Source of the DNA: Phycisphaerae bacterium
GTDB lineage: Bacteria > Chloroflexota > Anaerolineae > 4572-78 > J111
DNA length: 64,000 bases
Assembly: GCA_028285035.1 (NCBI GenBank)
Contig: JANQQF010000137.1
Location: forward strand, 1 to 64,000
Direction: 5' to 3'
The translations under genes were made by a program, and so were the position numbers. Shown here piece by piece: positions 62,501 through 64,000 of this stretch. A model generated the notes under the pieces. It did not search any database, had not been told where the DNA came from, and saw only the letters and a program-made list of their open reading frames with translations. Position 1 is the stretch's first letter. Each line of letters opens with the position of its first letter.

Positions 62501-62854
62501 GCTGATACCTGGAACCGGCGCATTCAAAAATTCGATGCAGAGTTCAACCAAATTGGTGAGTGGGACGTGGTTGGCTGGGAAAGCGATAGTGTCGTTAACA
62601 AACCTTACTTGGCAATTGATGCCCAAGACCGCATCTACATCAGCGATCCCGAAAGTTATCGGATTATCGTTTATGATAATGAAGGTGAGGTGCTGGTTAC
62701 CTGGGGTCAATATGGACAGGATATCGCTTCATTTGCCTTGCCTGTTGGTCTTGATATTGACCAAAACGGTACGCTCTTTGTTGCCGATGCTGACAACAAT
62801 CGTATTTTAACCTTTGATGTTCCAGAGGTCGCTTTCCAGTCATCTGGCGGCTAG
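59528..62854 (+). CDS. Agl23-like (TIGR03663 family) GT-C protein with NHL repeats
   Basis: A 1108-residue protein. The first ~780 residues are the membrane part plus an external domain of the flippase-activity-associated Agl23 family: MSHDESLHTVYSWNLYAGKGY with the D54-E55 pair, KEVAFIHGF, and VHRGGQPWYYYLFLTPMYEFLPV. From about residue 810 six or so NHL-type repeats follow (GSVYVADSGNHRIQVF, GTVYVADTWNHRIQAF, GNLYVTDTGNKRIQKF), which would form a beta-propeller outside. In archaea Agl23 relatives sit with N-glycosylation genes. GAGG and AGGT precede the ATG. A hairpin terminator follows. Confidence 0.9.
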   Translation: MAVQSDSLKHQNTLSKPVLSLFNFNWELALYALLLIIAIVTRFYDLGSRVMSHDESLHTVYSWNLYAGKGYVHDPLMHGPFLFHINALIYFLFGDNDFTARISTALFGAVLVVLPYWFRPWLGRLGALSTSFMILISPGLLYYSRYIRHDIFISVWTVLMFLAFFQYMRYRRNTWLYIGAAAIALMLSTKEVAFIHGFIGATFIALIFLWENVSRQRRLTLTLFLLVAALFTGILAGVGFYLIEAESEPNFLTEEAHLLVMIVCLILSFILTQIGTDYENRPVTTTIQSLAHNIPDLVKAILVAVVIFTLLYTTFFSNIAGLYSGTIGAVVYWIGQQDVHRGGQPWYYYLFLTPMYEFLPVTVGVIGGLLYLFGREILRLIKIITRPIAPLANILPDISPGPLKLPDHTTTYVEDDDSLVAPTPGENEVEERTIWPSDGGMFASLIIYWSLVSIIIYTWAGEKMPWLTVHMTLPLIFVSGHVIQTVFNRFQWGEAKRSGGITLGLGVLLLIPAVIALLTAQPFQGQSFSEIEGTIQFVVGLILIAAAGATIWYFWQRMGGRLAARTIFVALLIPFILLTVRFTWLLSYINYDYVSEMLVYAHASPDVKLALSQIEEISQRTVGDKMIKVAYDNDSTWPLEWYLREYPNRAYYGENPSRDALDAPIVIVGSANESKVKPYLGNDYIQYPYRLVWWPIEDYKGQTFENLWQLYVTGPPAADPALDTAEAQQARRAIVADNWRKLLKIVFYRDYEDYSLDEWPFVHRFNLYVRRDVAAEVWPYDSGPIDQLILQQEQFTDPYDGKRTELDSSNRWGSNGNADGQFVTPRNIAVGPDGSVYVADSGNHRIQVFDTAGNHLLEFGNNTEDPPGAKPGEVNEPWGLAVGSDGTVYVADTWNHRIQAFSANGEFLWQTGTFANAQGDATIEPGNFWGPRDITIDGQGNLYVTDTGNKRIQKFSPDGQFIDMWGGGGIVPGTFEEPVGIEVDSQGNIYVADTWNRRIQKFDAEFNQIGEWDVVGWESDSVVNKPYLAIDAQDRIYISDPESYRIIVYDNEGEVLVTWGQYGQDIASFALPVGLDIDQNGTLFVADADNNRILTFDVPEVAFQSSGG

Positions 62855-62890
62855 AAATCTACGAGCCATCCTTAAAAATTCGAATTTTTT

Positions 62891-62917
62891 AAGAGTCCAA
62901 CTTGAGGTTGGACTCTT
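62891..62917 (+). terminator. hairpin terminator after the Agl23-like gene
   Basis: Stem AAGAGTCCAAC (62891-62901) with GTTGGACTCTT (62907-62917), 5-base loop, followed by CTTAT. Directly upstream is an AT palindrome TTAAAAATTCGAATTTTTTAA (one base from perfect). The T tract is short, but position and stability support termination. Confidence 0.75.
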
Positions 62918-62967
62918 CTTATATTAAAATAGCCGGAAAATTTACAACAAAGATGTGAGGTTTTCTT

Positions 62968-64000
62968 ATGAACATCGCTCACTGGCTCGAACGTCACGCG
63001 GACTTTTCACCCAACAAAGTAGCCCTTCGTTTTGAAGGCAAGGAATATACGTATGATGATTTGGCCCAACAAGTTGAAGCCACAGCCCGTATGCTCAAGT
63101 GGAAGTTGGGGGTGGGTCGCGGCGACCGGATTGCTCATCTGGGCTACAACAGTCCAGAGTTTTTGCTCTTGATGTTTGGCTGCGCTCGTTTAGGGGCGAT
63201 GATGGTTCCACTTAACTGGCGCTTGGCCCAACCCGAACATTTGTATATTCTCAAAGACGCCTCCATTAAAGCTTTCTTTATTGAAGAAGAGTTCGCAGAT
63301 CGAATCGCACCAACCCAAGAGGCCTTACCTCATTGCCAGATGGTTGGATTAGATTTCACGCCAGATAATGGAGCATTGTTTGAAACGCTCCTTCAGCACA
63401 CTAAGGGCGACAGTCACAATCCGCATATCTCACTTGACAGCCCATTACTGATCGTCTACACCTCTGGCACAACGGGCCGGCCAAAGGGGGCTGTTCTCAC
63501 CCAAAATGCCATCCAGTGGAATGCCATCAACAGCATCCATATGCACGATATGACGAGCGAGGACCACATTTTAACGGTCCTCCCTATGTTCCACGTCGGT
63601 GGTTTGAACAATCAGACGACCCCTGCCTTACATTGCGGGGCGACAATCACCCTTCATCGGCGATTTCATCCAGATCATACCTTACAAGCAATCAATGACG
63701 ACTCCCCTACTGCAACATGTCTTGTCCCTGCTACGTTACAAGCCTGCCTAAAATCATCACGATGGGCCGAAACCGACCTCTCTAAATTGCGCATTATTGT
63801 CACCGGCTCGACGACCGTTCCTAATTCTCTCAGTCAACCCTTCCGAGAGCGTGGCGTCCACGTCCTGGAGATGTATGGGGCAACCGAAACCGGTCCCATT
63901 GCCATCTACCAGCGCCCCAACTCCGACTTTAGCAAAGCTGGCTCAACCGGCTTACCTGCCCTTCATTGCCAAGTACGCGTTGTGGACAATGCTGGAAACA
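62968..64000 (+). CDS. AMP-dependent acyl-CoA synthetase/ligase, 3' end cut by window
   Basis: 344 residues are visible of an ANL-superfamily enzyme that activates a carboxylic acid with ATP and passes it to CoA. Motif A3 is YTSGTTGRPKG (from Y164), and A5 is EMYGATETGP near the end of the visible part. The N-terminal WLERHADFSPNKVALRFEGKEYTYDDL is typical of fatty-acid or aryl-CoA ligases (FadD13/MenE-like). GAGG lies 7 bases before the ATG. The reading frame is open to the window edge, so the C-terminal lid domain is not seen. Substrate class is not certain. Confidence 0.93.
   Translation, partial: MNIAHWLERHADFSPNKVALRFEGKEYTYDDLAQQVEATARMLKWKLGVGRGDRIAHLGYNSPEFLLLMFGCARLGAMMVPLNWRLAQPEHLYILKDASIKAFFIEEEFADRIAPTQEALPHCQMVGLDFTPDNGALFETLLQHTKGDSHNPHISLDSPLLIVYTSGTTGRPKGAVLTQNAIQWNAINSIHMHDMTSEDHILTVLPMFHVGGLNNQTTPALHCGATITLHRRFHPDHTLQAINDDSPTATCLVPATLQACLKSSRWAETDLSKLRIIVTGSTTVPNSLSQPFRERGVHVLEMYGATETGPIAIYQRPNSDFSKAGSTGLPALHCQVRVVDNAGN

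Noticed and set aside
1..64000. tRNA, rRNA, CRISPR array, transposase, integrase or prophage genes
   Set aside because: None was recognised on either strand; a tRNA and Rfam scan would be needed to exclude small RNAs.

Overview
The window looks like a chromosomal segment of a Chloroflexota bacterium, probably from the Anaerolineae/Ardenticatenia side. This rests on family knowledge. It has two DUF2298 (Chlor_Arch_YYY type) membrane proteins, an Agl23-like GT-C protein with NHL repeats, and two secreted proteins ending in a YLPLI-K tail of the kind common in this phylum. Base composition is moderate (roughly 47-48% GC by eye). No rRNA, tRNA, CRISPR array, transposase, integrase or phage gene was seen.

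Layout. 1-6700: small unknown membrane proteins, then two paralogous secreted proteins (seven propeller-type repeats, then ASH/choice-of-anchor-D domains); the second carries a frameshift. 6800-14730, all minus strand: cytochrome P450, Cys/Met PLP enzyme, FabH, an ECF sigma / DegV / membrane-protein operon, uracil-DNA glycosylase, OsmC, aminotransferase. 15060-16780: a Cys-rich unknown protein coupled to lipoyl synthase, with a clear terminator. 16810-23480: aldo-keto reductase, MDR oxidoreductase and LacI regulator; divergent HAD phosphatase and PepF-type peptidase; DUF1772 protein. 23700-25500: Crp-like regulator, then a small accessory patch with a GrpB-family gene, an ankyrin fragment and two attC-like sites, which looks like an integron-cassette relic. 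25680-31030: 2OG-Fe(II) oxygenase, an operon of cyclophilin-like protein, sensor kinase and unknown protein, and a FecR/CBM9-like lipoprotein. 31100-32290: ThpR, RsfS with a probable CTG start, and an 18-bp tandem repeat. 32260-35020: molybdate transporter modABC. 35140-39300: LysM/M23 lipoprotein, MltG, zinc-ribbon membrane protein. 39350-43095: an oversized GlnE with an inserted ACT pair. 43420-46700: URO-D family protein, GT4 glycosyltransferase, CelD-like acetyltransferase. 46940-62850: four very large GT-C/DUF2298 membrane proteins, interrupted by a stand-alone GyrA C-terminal domain protein, an isochorismatase-family hydrolase and an AT-rich ECF sigma/anti-sigma pair. 62968-end: acyl-CoA-synthetase-like enzyme cut by the window edge.

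How the genes work together. Clear functional units are modABC (molybdate uptake), MltG with the M23 protein (cell wall), and the GT-C block with the GT4 and CelD-like genes, most likely envelope glycan or glycoprotein synthesis. The sigma-degV-membrane-protein operon sits directly upstream of fabH, which suggests, but does not prove, lipid-responsive control. Many start sites below were moved from the longest open frame because a good Shine-Dalgarno sequence points to an internal codon. Intergenic regions are unusually rich in perfect inverted repeats.

The most unusual items are the attC-like sites around the GrpB gene, the GlnE-ACT fusion, the sigma/DegV/membrane-protein/FabH order, the catalytic-domain-free GyrA pinwheel, and the CTG start of RsfS. 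No single undescribed defence or metabolic system could be demonstrated.
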